The notes beneath the pieces were generated by a model. It was not told the DNA's origin. It searched no databases and saw only the letters and a list, made by a program, of their open reading frames with translations. Position numbers and translations under genes: made by a program. From Drosophila persimilis (taxonomy: Eukaryota > Arthropoda > Insecta > Diptera > Drosophilidae), in NCBI RefSeq assembly GCF_003286085.1, contig NW_020825706.1:1240001-1304000 (forward strand): a stretch of DNA of 64,000 nucleotides. Direction: 5' to 3'. Positions 50,366 to 60,965 of this stretch are shown one piece after another (position 1 is the first letter of the stretch; every line of letters starts with the position of its first letter).

Positions 50366-50437
50366 TGGTACAAACCATGATGTAATTCTACATGTATAGT
50401 GTATGATTATGATGTATAATTACATCATGGTACAAAC
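50366..50437. repeat. Snap-back hairpin with flanking direct repeats
   Basis: CCATGATGTAATT at 50375-50387 is the exact reverse complement of 50418-50430. After one mismatch the pairing continues for 5 bp, leaving an 18-nt loop. The hairpin is flanked by direct repeats TGGTACAAAC at 50366-50375 and 50428-50437. It could be a foldback insertion or encode a hairpin RNA. Confidence 0.6.
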
Positions 50438-50445
50438 TTCGTTCT

Positions 50446-50467
50446 TCTCTCTCTCTCTCTCTCTCTC
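50446..50467. repeat. (CT)n microsatellite
   Basis: A CT run of about 20 bp (GAGA on the minus strand), about 270 bp upstream of the tinc leader exon. Confidence 0.85.
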
Positions 50468-50739
50468 GTCAAAGCGTTCGCTCTCAATTGTGCTGAGCGT
50501 AAAATGAGAGCGGCAAGAGAGAAAGAGGAGCGGATAATATTTTATAATTTTAGCAGGCGGCTGCCACCCTATAGTCTTATCATGAAATAAATTGTTTCTT
50601 TATATTTGCCTTTCCTTACCAGTATAGGGTATCAATCTCTATTGTATGCTTATCCCACCTATCAATTGTTTTATTTGTTTGTGCGCCCACAACTAATTCT
50701 CTAATTCACACGTTTCCCCTGTTCTCTGTGTCGTTGCAG

Positions 50740-51234
50740 TCTTTGTCGTCGCATCATCAAATCAGCGACAATCAAGGCTAGAGGCGGCTGGAGGTGGAGT
50801 CTCCACAAATATGCGCCAGCAAACAGAATCGTCGGACGATGCTACTATAATGAGCCATATCAGCGAGCAAATATTATCCGCGACAACAGCCGACCGGGGA
50901 GTAGAAGTGGGAAAGGGGAAAAACAATGAGCAGCAGCTACAGCAGCAGCAGCAGCCGGGAAATCATCATCAGGGAAAGCAGCTCTTGAGTAAATAGAAAA
51001 TCAACGAGCAAAATCAATACAAAATCAATACAAATACGAGAAGACCTCCTACCATAGAGGAGATAGACAGACAGTCAGCCAGAAATTGATTGTCAACATT
51101 ATTTGTTGTCGCGTGGAAAGAGCCACAAAAACACAGCAACAACAACAACAACAACCGTAGGAATATACAACAAAAGAGTGTCATCGAAAGGAGTGAAAGA
51201 CAAACAAAGGAAATCCTCTATAGAGCGAAAAAAA
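50740..51234 (+). other. tinc: tinc 5' leader in a spliced exon
   Basis: A polypyrimidine tract ending GTCGTTGCAG places a splice acceptor at 50738-50739, so transcription starts further upstream and at least one leader exon is missing from this annotation. The 495-nt leader holds a 61-codon upstream ORF, CAG repeats (50931-50956) and an ACA-triplet run (51134-51156). An in-frame TAG at 51064-51066, with no ATG between it and 51235, shows that the main frame cannot start earlier. The acceptor is inferred from consensus; the true 5' end is unknown. Confidence 0.65.
50811..50996 (+). CDS. Upstream ORF in tinc leader, 61 codons
   Basis: It begins ATGCGCCAGCAAACAGAATC and ends at TAG 50994-50996. 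The product is polar, with an acidic/serine start (TESSDD) and a glutamine-rich stretch encoded by CAG repeats, ending in a short basic tail. The same frame is open from the ATG back to the splice acceptor at 50740, so upstream exons could in principle extend it. It lies 238 nt before the tinc ATG and does not overlap it. It may regulate tinc translation or be an alternative short product. I recognise no domain, and coding status is uncertain. Confidence 0.3.
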   Translation: MRQQTESSDDATIMSHISEQILSATTADRGVEVGKGKNNEQQLQQQQQPGNHHQGKQLLSK

Positions 51235-51574
51235 ATGGGTGGAAAGCATCATCATGGTGCCGGCTCCGGGTCCAACGCTGGAGGAGGCAGCGGTGGAGGG
51301 GGCGGCGCTGGCAGCCTCAACTCGAGCATGTGCAACTCGGTGCTCACCAATGCCACCACAGCCACCAGCAGCAGCCTCACCCAGCAGCAGCAGCAGCTGC
51401 AGGCCAAGTACATCAAATCGAAGCGCCACCAGAGTCGCTACACCAATCTGCAGCATTCTGGTCACGACTCAGGCAGCTATCTGCATCTGAATTCGCTCTG
51501 GTCGATCTGGTACGGTGTCCTGCTCACCCTCTTCCAGGGATATCTGGCCATGCATGGAGCCTACAGGTTCTTGG
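51235..51574 (+). CDS. tinc: tincar, coding exon 1 (residues 1-113 and first base of 114)
   Basis: This is the first coding exon of Tincar, an insect multi-pass membrane protein described in Drosophila as having eight predicted membrane spans. It was named for expression in Tinman-positive heart cells and was later tied to Hedgehog-dependent eye development; its biochemical activity is not established. The ATG at 51235 follows AAAAA and is the first in-frame ATG after the stop at 51064. Residues 5-27 are His/Gly/Ser-rich. Residues 38-56 are Ala/Thr/Ser-rich and end in polyglutamine (Q50-54). Residues 58-72 contain the basic conserved run KYIKSKRHQSRYTNL. HDSGSYLHLNSLWSIWYG (77-94) leads into the first membrane segment (about 88-106). 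The exon ends at the donor TTGG|GTGAGT in phase 1. Identification rests on my recognition of the conserved runs, not on a database search. Confidence 0.93.
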
Positions 51575-52329
51575 GTGAGTAGTACACTAAATAAACTTTC
51601 CATCCTTTGTGTGGCAAGACACACGATTGCCACATTAGTTGCATCTGTGCATTTGTTATACAATAATAGTTTGTGGTTTAATATGTTTCTTCGTTGAAGA
51701 TGGAATATTGTTTGATTTATTGGGGTTTTAATAGGAATTTAGGAGTTTAGGAGATCCTTGGATAGGGAATAATTTTATTGGGAACTTTAATTAATATTAA
51801 AATATTATTTGGAAAACTTTATTCAGTAAGATATCTGTTTTTCGTAGCCTTTAGTACAAGTTTCGAACTTTTGAAAGTACAAATTAGTTATATGAGAACA
51901 TAAAGAGCCGCCAAACCATCTTAAGTCTATCGGAATGCTACCGAAACTAAGGATACCTTCATTGCAGGATTAAATATATGTTTTTCAGAACCTCTAGTAT
52001 AGTTTTCGAACTTTTGAAAGTATAAATTAGTTATATTCGAACTTTAATAGGTTCCAAACCATCTTAAGTCTATCGGAATTCTGCACAAATGAAGGATACC
52101 TACATTTTATGTTATAACCTAGAAAACTTGAGGGAATTTTCTGAACTTTTCGGAGTTTTTAATGTTAAAATTATCCGATTATAATAATTTTGGGACTTTA
52201 GGTGTATTAACCCATTATATTTGATTTTAGAAAAAAAGGGCAGCCTATCTTTATAATTATAGGTGCTATGCAAAAAGTTTCCTTCTTTTCCGTTTTTTTT
52301 CTAACAATTTCCTCTCCTTTTTCCCTTAG
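51575..52329 (+). other. tinc: tinc intron between coding exons 1 and 2 (755 bp)
   Basis: Donor GTGAGT, acceptor TTTTTCCCTTAG, with a plausible TCTAAC branch point at about 52299. Phase 1. It contains the 143-bp tandem duplication listed separately. Confidence 0.9.
51837..52115. repeat. 143-bp tandem duplication in tinc intron
   Basis: CGAACTTTTGAAAGTA recurs at 51864 and 52007, AACCATCTTAAGTCTATCGG at about 51914 and 52057, and AAGGATACC at 51949 and 52092, all 143 bp apart. The copies are diverged but ordered. Confidence 0.85.
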
Positions 52330-52445
52330 GCTGCTCGTTGATACCCTGGAAAATTGAGCCCGTGGCGGAATTGAATCTACAGATAGTGCTCTCTGGCGTG
52401 GTATTCATACTGCTGCCAGTATTCTTCACTTCGGCGGTGTTTAAG
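52330..52445 (+). CDS. tinc: tincar, coding exon 2 (residues 114-152)
   Basis: The 116-nt exon joins in phase to exon 1: G|GC completes Gly114, followed by CSLIPWKIEPVAELNL. Residues 130-151 form the second membrane segment, QIVLSGVVFILLPVFFTSAV. The exon ends AAG|GTGAGT in phase 0. The IPWKIEP loop between the first two membrane segments is a recognisable Tincar feature. The open frame exists only after splicing; no stop occurs through the junction. Confidence 0.93.
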
Positions 52446-55202
52446 GTGAGTTTTTTTTTTGTTTTGTTTGTTTCAAATGGTTTTAAACTGGGATCATGAG
52501 GCCCGACCCAGCAATAATTAACTCGGTACCCCTGTGGGGAGAGTCCTTTGTCCTTTGGCTGCATATTTGTGTGTGTGTGTGTGTGTGGCTGCACTCAATA
52601 ATTAAATTTTTTTTGTTGTCTCTCCGGTGGTGCTCCATATTGCCGGTCCCCTAGCTCCTTTGTCTCTCTCTCGCTCTCTGTGAATTATTTTTAGTGGCAT
52701 TATTCGTCGTTATTAAATTTATTTGCAAACAAAAACAGCATCAGCAGGAGCCAGAGGAGCCAGAGGAGCCGGAGGAGCAGCAGCATAGCATACGTTGCGG
52801 GTCCTTTGCATTGCAGCATTCACAAAATGGCTGACAGAGCACACAGCACACACACACACACAGACAGAGGACACACATGGACACTCGTAGTGTTGTCTGG
52901 CAACTGCGTTGGTTATCCTTTAGCCTGGCTGCACTCAGTGAGTGTCCTGTGTATGTCCTGTCCTGCCCCCTGCCCCCTGCCTCTCTCTCTCTCTCGCTCT
53001 CTCTTCTCTGCTCCGCTCCGCTCCGTTTGGCTGTTAGTGTCTCTGCTTTTATCAGCATAATAAATGCAATTATGGCTTTTTCTCTCTCATATCTACCCCT
53101 GCCCCCCCCTCTCGAACGTCTGATGACCAAACCTATACTTCCTGCAGATCCTTTCCTTTAACAATTTTATATATATGTATATGCATACATTTATCTGATG
53201 GCTGTGTTTGTGGTTTTTGTATAGTTTATTTATCATCCATCTATAAACTGTATGGCAGATGATGATGGGGCACAAAAGCTCGATAGAAAACAAACAAAAA
53301 TACGATAGCCAACAAATGGCATTTACTCCTGTACATATGTACCGTACAGACACACACACACACACACGTCTTGTTGAAAGCCACTTAAAAAGAGGAAAAG
53401 ATGGGACTCAGGACATGTCTCTCTCTCTCTCTCTCTCTCTCTGTGAAAGTTTTCACAAATAATTGGCTTGTTTTAAAAACAAGAGCCAAATGAAAGGAAA
53501 GACCACGTGTGTGTGCGTATGGGAGGATAAAGGATTGGGTCTGAGATTGGCTTTGGGTACCGCCATTGAATGTGACAGCCAACTACTGACCATAGACCAT
53601 AGATCCTATCACAGGAAGAGTCTGGCAGGCCTCCCCCCTCCACCCCCTTCCTCTTGCCCAAATGCATAATTCCATTAAGTGTGTGTGTCCTGTACCGCCA
53701 AAAACAGTAGTTCATTATGGCTTTTAAGAGAGGGAGAGAGACACGGTTAGGGTATTTTTCGCATGTGCAAACAAGTTTTGAAGAGCCCTTGCCTGGAACA
53801 TGTTTTGGTACAAAAAAGCAACAAGTTTTTAATGTGTGTCGACACGATCATTAATTTTGTGTGTTTTAACTCATTTAATAACGCTTAAAATGAAACCTAT
53901 AGCAGACCATGAAATAGGCTTTTAAAAACCATTTTAGGGGTTGTTTTTGAACTAAAATGAGCCATATTTATAAGATATATCTCACTTACGACTCTAAATT
54001 CGAATGAATTATCATTTTTTAAAGGGGTTTCGGCTTTCTAATAAATTTCCAATAGAAAAAATGTGGCTATTCATTTGAAGATCTCAAAAACAACGTATTT
54101 TATGGCTCATATTTCCATTGGAAGAGGATTTAACACCTTTTAAAAGAAGGTTTCAACGTTTCCGAATAGTCTAACAAAAATCCATACCACAAAAGCCTCA
54201 TTTATTCAACAATTTGCAATGGAAATGCACTTTCTGACGAGTTTACTCGTTTGACAGATCACGGAAATCTATTTGGCAAACTTTTTGAAACCACCAAAAA
54301 GGGTATACAAATTGTATGCAAATAGTGGCATGCAATTTTTCCCATTGGCCAAATAACCACAAAAGCGACAACGAACCAGGCAGGCAGGCAGCAGGCAGGA
54401 AGGACAAAAGTCGGTGAATAAACCGTCCAAAGGCTGGCGGCTATCAGTCAGCGACCAGACAGACCGCCACAGAGAAAGAGAGTGAGAGAGAGAGGGGGAA
54501 GGGGAATCCGCAGACCGCCAACGAGGGACAGAGATGGAGAGAGAGAGAGACGTTCATCACACGTCGGTGAACGTTTAATAAAAGACAGAAACAACATCAT
54601 CGTCATCGTCATTTGCAATTGCAAAACTGAAATCCCAACATTGACCATTGAGGCGTGGCTATCGAGGCGAGACCAGACCAGACCAGACCAGACCAGACCC
54701 CCACGAAAGCCCCATGGAAACCCCAGACCCCAGACTCCAGACAAAAACAGCAGGAAACAGGAATGTATTGCATAGTTTTTGCTTAGTTTTTAGCAGTACA
54801 GACGCAATTACGTCCATGGTGTGGCAGTGGCAACCGATAAGGCAGAAACCATCACGGGGAGCCACAGAGGAGAAAGAGAATGGCTCCAATTGTCACACAC
54901 AGCCCCCATGTACGAAAACTTTGCGACTTTTATATTTGCACAGCATTCGAAATTAAACGAATAAAGATAGAGAATAGGAATAGACTGGGGAAACGGTGAA
55001 TGGGGAGTGCAGAGTGGAGAGTGGTGGGGTTGGGGGGGGGGGACATGTCTGGATAACCGCATTAAATGTCAGGGGAATAGACGTAACGAATCGGTTAACC
55101 CAACATTGGCTGGTGTGGTAGGTGCATCAAAGTGGAAAACTAGTATGTGGCACACAAGATATCATTTGCCACAGTGCGTTAGAGGAGGTTAGGAGAGAAT
55201 TT

Positions 55203-55790
55203 GGGCGACTTTTGAAGAGAGTTTTTTAAAAGATGTTTTAATGTTCATAAAAGAAGGAGGTTCATCTTCAAGAAAAAGTGTATTTATAATCTTTTATTGC
55301 TTGCCATATAATTATTTGGATATTTGGGAATAATCTTCTGGATTATTTGTACAGTTTTGTATGTAGAAAAGATCCCAAATGCTGGAAAATTATATGCTTC
55401 AAGGGTTTATGAAAATTTGCATATAAAATATGACATTTTTTTTAAGTTTTAAAAATTTTTGGGACTTTTGAAAAGAGTTTTTTGTTCATGGTTCGAAAGA
55501 ATATTTTATAGAAGATATTTTCATAAAAGAACGAATCTTTGAAAGGAATATCTTCAAGAAAATATTTATTTCTATTCTTTTTTTTCCACATACATTTTTG
55601 TAAATAAATAAATAATCTTTTATTGCATCATTTTTGTCACATAATTATTTTGATTTTTGGGAATAATCTTCTGGATTATTTCTACAGTTTTTTATGTAGA
55701 AGAACTCCCAAATGTTTAGGCTTAGAACTGTCTTTGAAAATTTGTATATAAAATTTGACATTTTTTTTAAATGTTTGTTGTATAAAAATA
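55203..55790. repeat. Direct duplication, unit about 258-333 bp
   Basis: ACTTTTGAAGAGAGTTTTTT recurs, diverged, at about 55208 and 55463. CATAAAAGAA with ATCTTCAAGAAAA follows in both. GGGAATAATCTTCTGGATTA recurs at 55326 and 55659, and TATAAAAT(A/T)TGACATTTTTTTTAA ends both. The spacing grows from about 258 to 333 bp because the second copy carries extra sequence. Confidence 0.8.
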
Positions 55791-57629
55791 TAAACTTTTG
55801 CCACATTTTTCTCCCTACAAAATATTCCCACAAATTCTCTAAGGTTTATAAATGTAGATGAATATTTGAAGCCGAATTTTATTTCGAAACAAAAGCTACC
55901 AGTAGTGTTTCTAGAATAAATATGCAAAATATTTTAGCATGTCGCTTAATTCCAGAATAAATGTTAGAAAAACTAAAGCCACCCTACCCCCCAAGGTGTA
56001 CTGCCCTGAATAGGGGCTAATGAGGGGTTAGCCTCAGGCAGTCTCTGACATATGGAAAATGATGAGAGGGAGAGACAGATAGATAGGAGCTTCATTTGGG
56101 GGCCTGGTTGGAGGTTGAGTTCATTCGCCGTCAGTGAAAAAACCGCGAAATGCTCTGGCACATTTAAATGCATTATCTCGCTGGGTTTTTCCACTTACCC
56201 GCACTCCCTGCAGCTCCACCGCCCCCCTTTGTGCACCGCCACGCATGCACTTCAAATGCATTTTCCCTTTTTGCAAATTGCAATCATTGTTGCTGCACGA
56301 AACGAAGCGAAACCAAAAAAAGAAGAAGAAGAGAGCCAGAGCCATAGCCAGAGCCGGAGCCAAAAACCCGAGCAAGCCAAACAAAGTGAACCATTTGCAG
56401 CTGCCGATGCTCCTGGTCGGGGCTCCTGCTCCTCTGCTCCTCTACTCCTGGCACTCAACCGGCTCCGAATGTGGCTCCTTCATCATGCTGATGTCTGCTT
56501 GTTTTACCCGGTACTTGCTGGGATATTTAAAGGGTATATTCTATACGAAAGAAACTGGAAACATAAGGGGTACTTATGAGACGTCTAGATGAGCATCTCT
56601 CGGGCTAAGCACTCCTCGGGACACCTCTCTAAGCTCTTGGAAAATATTGGAAAAAATTACCAGCGTCCGTATGGGGTATTCCCATTGTCGATTCACTCGC
56701 CTGAGGCTTGGGTTCCCCCTTGTTTTTAATTTAAAAGCCCGACAGCTCGCATTTATTTATATATGTATGTTGCACGTGATTTTTATGTTCTATAGAGTGC
56801 GCAAGTGTATCCTCGACAGGATTTATATATGGGATATACGCTTGTATATATAAATATTTCATTTTGCCATTTGTCACGTGCAAAAGTATTCCCCGTTTTT
56901 GTGCTGTGTTGTTTATGCGCCAACGCGTCGTATGCGCAACGCCTTTGTGTGTCTTCCTCTATCAAATCGCGATGTGTTTGCCATTTTTTATGCTCATAAA
57001 AAATGCATTCAAAAAAACCACGTACTCTTTATATTTTTCAGGATTTTGTTGTTGTATAACTTTTATATTAATTGCCCCAGAGGCCAGAGGGGTCACCAAC
57101 AAATCTGTGGTGTGGTCAGCCTCAATGGTTGAGAGATATCTCAACTCTTTGACAGGACTCTAGTGCTGTACTGCCTGTTGCTCATCTATGATTTATGCAT
57201 TTTTGGGTGTAATTTATGCAACAAAATTCGAGTAGAACCTGCCATAAATGGCAGTAAAGGGGCAGTAATTTAAACCGATTGTATTGCCCAGAGAATGAAG
57301 ATTGATTGGCTCACTAATTTACATTGATTCAAGCTGGAGGGTAAGATAATAATTATGCTAACAGTATTGATGAAAATCCTGTGTCTGTGCGATATCATTT
57401 GACTGCCCTGAAGTCGTTGGCAAACTAGGAATAATTGAGTAGTTTGTGGCTTTGGCTTTGGATTATTGATTCTTGGGAATAACCAAAGAGAGTTCCAGTT
57501 GGAGTAATCTACATATATTGCAGAATAAAGTAAAGCATTATTTTAATGTTGAGGATTGGCAACGAATGAGAATGTGTTTTCTTATCGAATATTGAATATT
57601 TGTTAGTTCTGCTGTTGATTTCATTCTGT

Positions 57630-57970
57630 TTTGTGGTCTTCCAAGTCTTTATAAAATTCTTATAGTTAAGGGCTTTCCAACTAAAGGTTGTCCCTATTTC
57701 TAGGGATGTTTTTCGTTCTTAAAATTTAAATTCTTCCAAGGAAGGGCAGTTCTTAGGTTTTTAAGGGATTCAAAATCTTTAAAGAGGCTCTCTAAACTTT
57801 CAAGGAATTCTTTTTTGTGTGGTATTCCAAGGCTTTTTACAATTCATATAGCTTAGAGGTTTCCAACTTAAGTTTGTCCCTATTTCTAGGGATGGTTTTC
57901 GTTCTTTAAATATAAATTCTTCTAAGGAAAGGCAGTTTTTGGTATTTTTAAGGGATTTAAAAGCTTAAAG
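57630..57970. repeat. 186-bp tandem duplication in tinc intron
   Basis: GTCCCTATTTCTAGGGATG recurs at 57690 and 57876. TTTCCAACT, TTTTCGTTCTT, AAATTCTTC and TTTTAAGGGATT follow in the same order in both copies. The core CCCTATTTCTAGGG is itself an imperfect palindrome. Confidence 0.85.
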
Positions 57971-58709
57971 GGGGAGGGAAAGTATTTTTTTTGTAACAAA
58001 ATAGCCAGAAAAATATAGTCTCTTCGTCTCTCTATTAAAATATGCCCCTGGCCATGTCACCGCAAATGAAAATTGTGTCATTTCCGATTCACATGCAGCT
58101 TTGATTGTATTTCAAATACAATTTTTGTTAACTATTATTGAAAAAGTATTATTTATTCAATTAGAAAATTTTAAAAATAATTTATAAATTGAAACAAAAG
58201 CAACATATTCTGCATGTGCCAAAAGCATTCGGTAAAACCGCCAAAATAAATGAGAAAAATCCACCATTTAGTTGAAACAGAGAATAAATAATGAAAGCCC
58301 CATTGGATACCCACACACGTATTCAATAGGGCTTTCATGCCTAAAAGCGAAACTGTGATTAAAATCGAAAATTTCGGGAAAATAAATTGCATTGAAACTA
58401 AATTATTTGTTCATCTTTCCAACAACAAAATATACGGTTATTAAAGTCCCTCTGATAGAGCAATAAATAACATTTTTCCCGGAAGTAGAGCATACTCTTG
58501 AGAAAATTTCAATTTCCGCTCTTGGGGCTGGCCCAGCGATGGATCAAGGAAACGGCAGAGCAGGCTCCTTCCCCCCCCCTCCCCCCATGTGCATATCTTT
58601 TCCAGCTGGCAAATGAATATATGAACAGTTTTTTTGGCACACTCCAGTGAACAAACTATATTTTTCCATTTAATAATCCCCCAAAATTGTTTGGTTGACT
58701 TCTTGACAG

Positions 58710-58944
58710 GTTGGCAACTTGGCAAACGACGGCATTAAATTGGCCACTGGCGCCAGAGAGCGACGCTGCACTCTGGCCCCCCACGACGGACTCGAGGAGG
58801 AGTCACGCGGCGGCACGTTGCGTGCCCTGTGGACACACGGCGGACCGACGGCGGCCTTTGTCCATATCCTGATTGCTCTTTGTTTGCTGCTGCCGCGGCT
58901 GCTGCTCGAGGCACGCATCATCGAGAACGGACTGTTGCCGAAAG
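58710..58944 (+). CDS. tinc: tincar, coding exon 3 (residues 153-230 and first base of 231)
   Basis: The 235-nt exon begins in phase 0 and encodes VGNLANDGIKLATG, then a charged loop (ARERRC at 167-172, HDGLEEESRGG at 177-187). The third membrane segment is about residues 200-218 (AAFVHILIALCLLLPRLLL), followed by EARIIENGLLPKG. It ends at AAAG|GTGAGT in phase 1. GC-rich third positions contrast sharply with the AT-rich introns, as expected for a constrained exon. The remaining predicted spans and the C-terminal part of Tincar must be encoded beyond the right edge. Confidence 0.93.
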
Positions 58945-59399
58945 GTGAGTGAGCATAATTAATAGACCGACACCGAACCGAACCGAACCCGGCGCACAAT
59001 ACATTTGTTGTGTGGCAGCTCCTGGGGGGTATAAAGAAAAGTCACTCTCACAGAGGGGCATGCAACAGAAACGGAAATGTTTAAGTATGCAGCGAGAGGA
59101 TGCCGCCACTGTTGTTGCATCTCCGGTACTTTTTTATGGCCGTCATTCCAAAAAGGACAAGAGGAAGTACTTATTGTATCTTTTTGGAGATGAGTATGAC
59201 AGGCAGAGGGTTCTTTTTGTGGCACTGAAATTTGTAGAAGGAATAACCGAGGGAGCAGCATTATTTTAATGGTACTAATGAAAACCAACACGATCGGACA
59301 TGCCTTGAATTTGCTGTGCACATTTATCTGTATTCTCCACTGTGCTAGCATTTTTGCATGTATTTTGCCTACAGTGCAGTCGAATTCGTCTTATCTCTT

Positions 59400-60045
59400 G
59401 ATCTCTGCAGTGCTGCTAGCACGCAATAAAAACTCACTCTCTTGCAGTGGCTTCCATTCCATCGCTCTCTCGGCAACAACAGCTTTACAGTTTGTCAGCA
59501 ATGAGGAAAAGAGAGACGCCTCGAAGCTTACATTGTTGCTTTATATTTATGCTTCTTCCTCGGACTGCATTGCGTCGCTGTTTCGTTATTGTTGCTGTTT
59601 CATTCTGTCACTGCTCTTTTTTGCGTCGATCCTCTCACGTTAGACACACTCCCTCGCAATTGCTTCCATTTCAGCACTCTCTCGGCAGCAAAAGTTCTGC
59701 TGTTTGTCGGTCACGAAAATTAGAGAGAGCTTCGCTGCTTGCATTGTTGTTGCTGTCTCACTGCACTGGTTCGATAATCGGCTGTCGATCTCGCAATTTC
59801 TGTATTATAATGCGCTCTCAGCAACAACAACAAAAACTCGCCATACACTCGGTTGAGTCTTCGTCTCTGTGGTTTACTCTCGCTCGCTCTGCGCATAAAA
59901 GAACGGCACCTTATTTTGCTGCCTACGGTTCTCTGTCTTTTTTTAACATCTATGAACACGTTTTATTTTGCAAACACAATCAGGCTCTATAAAACTACAA
60001 AAGACTTTAAATAAACCACAGCAGCAGGGTAACCCTATAGTCTCA
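59400..60045. repeat. Repeat-bearing block with 212-bp internal duplication; possible mobile-element remnant
   Basis: CTCTCTCGGCA(A/G)CA recurs at 59465 and 59677. It is preceded in both by TTGC..GCTTCCATT and followed by GTTTGTC.G, AGAGAG, and a GC-TTGCATTGTTG(T)TGC-like stretch. A third partial copy is GCGCTCTCAGCAACAACAAC at about 59812. The block ends with ACCCTATAGTCT at 60032-60043, the same 12 bp that ends the candidate element at 50.58 kb. No recognisable protein motif is present. Confidence 0.5.
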
Positions 60046-60776
60046 ATGCACGACTGCTTGCATTCTTGGTGAACTATTTTTATTGCATTTCGATTATGCA
60101 CTTCCTGAGAGACAGAAAGAGGGAGCAGAAGAGCTCCACAGGGGATTGCAAGGAGGCGAATGGTAGATGGATGGAGCACAACTATAGGTAAAGTATTGTT
60201 GGGGAATGATGATTGCAGGTGGAGAGAGGGAGAGGGACAGAGGAGTGTTGGGTCGCATTGTTGCCTGGCGAGAGGATTGCAGTTATCCTCAGCTTCATTG
60301 TTGTGTCTGTCCTGCCATACGCCGCGTGGTACATTGTCATATTGATGATGGCGTTGATGGCCCCTCTCCCCCCCACCCCCACACACAATGACAATGATGA
60401 CAACTATTAAACCGACCTACGACCCAACAACAGACTGCAGACTGCAGACTGCAGAATGATGCATGTGAAACAGAGGCCTGCCAGGGCCTGCAAAATCAAT
60501 CATAATAATTTGCCTTTGTTGATGCAATCAATTTTGCTGTTACGTTTGCCATTCTGCATTTTAATTAAATTATTTGTGTGCCTGAAATGAACGAAAGCTT
60601 TGTGCTTTCAATTTAAATACATTTACTCTCCATATTCTCCATATGGCAGGGACACACGGCACTTACTGTTTAACCAAGATGTGTTTAGGATGCTCTGAAG
60701 GACGGTTAACAAAGTGAGCTTGTGGGAATATGTATGTGTGAGGGAGGGAGAAGAACAAAAAAAAAGTATATATAGC

Positions 60777-60875
60777 AGGTGGAGGAGGAGGAGCAGCAGC
60801 AGTAAGAGGCGCAGCAGAAGCAGCAGCAGAAGGCGGAGCACCAGCAGCAGCAGCACCAGCAGAAGGAGAAAGAGA
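60777..60875. repeat. GGA/CAG triplet repeat
   Basis: GGAGGAGGAGCAGCAGCAGT and related AGCAGCAGC triplets; the polyleucine and polyserine frames are artefacts. Confidence 0.85.
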
Positions 60876-60932
60876 AACAGCTTCAAAGGCAATCGCTGGG
60901 GAAATCTGCTAGCCAAACATCTACAATACATA

Positions 60933-60934
<2 letters not shown>

Positions 60935-60962
<28 letters not shown>
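60935..60962. repeat. (GT)14 microsatellite
   Basis: A perfect dinucleotide run. Confidence 0.9.

Positions 60963-60965
<3 letters not shown>

Larger units (their letters stand above)
49051..50578. mobile_element. Candidate decayed mobile element
   Basis: This stretch differs in texture from its flanks: it has little simple repeat and two overlapping mixed-composition frames (49566-49952 and 49813-50196). It starts near an ATACCCT...AGGGTGTAT dyad (49051-49085) and ends in ACCCTATAGTCT (50566-50577), which recurs exactly at 60032-60043. The TATAGGGT at 49082-49089 is the inverted complement of ACCCTATA at the right end, giving an 8-bp terminal inverted repeat at most. I recognise no transposase or reverse transcriptase motif. 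It could equally be unique intron sequence. Confidence 0.3.
52446..58709 (+). other. tinc: tinc intron between coding exons 2 and 3 (6,264 bp)
   Basis: Donor GTGAGT, acceptor TTGACTTCTTGACAG with a weak pyrimidine tract. Phase 0. Contents include (GT)n at about 52567-52587, (AC)n at 53350-53367, (CT)n at 53418-53442, a GACCA pentamer repeat at 54671-54698, a G run at about 55033-55041, and the duplications at 55203-55790 and 57630-57970. A hairpin GTTGAGA/TCTCAAC lies at 57128-57145. No internal exon or nested gene is supported. Confidence 0.85.

Noticed and set aside
51103..51234. N-terminal extension of Tincar from a TTG codon at 51,103
   Set aside because: There is no ATG between the in-frame TAG at 51064 and the ATG at 51235. 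The extension is Thr/Asn/Lys-rich sequence encoded by an ACA repeat, typical of leader sequence.
51090..51578. 162-codon frame overlapping tinc exon 1
   Set aside because: It lies in a different frame from the conserved Tincar sequence, starts at a non-ATG codon and is a shadow of the GC-rich exon.
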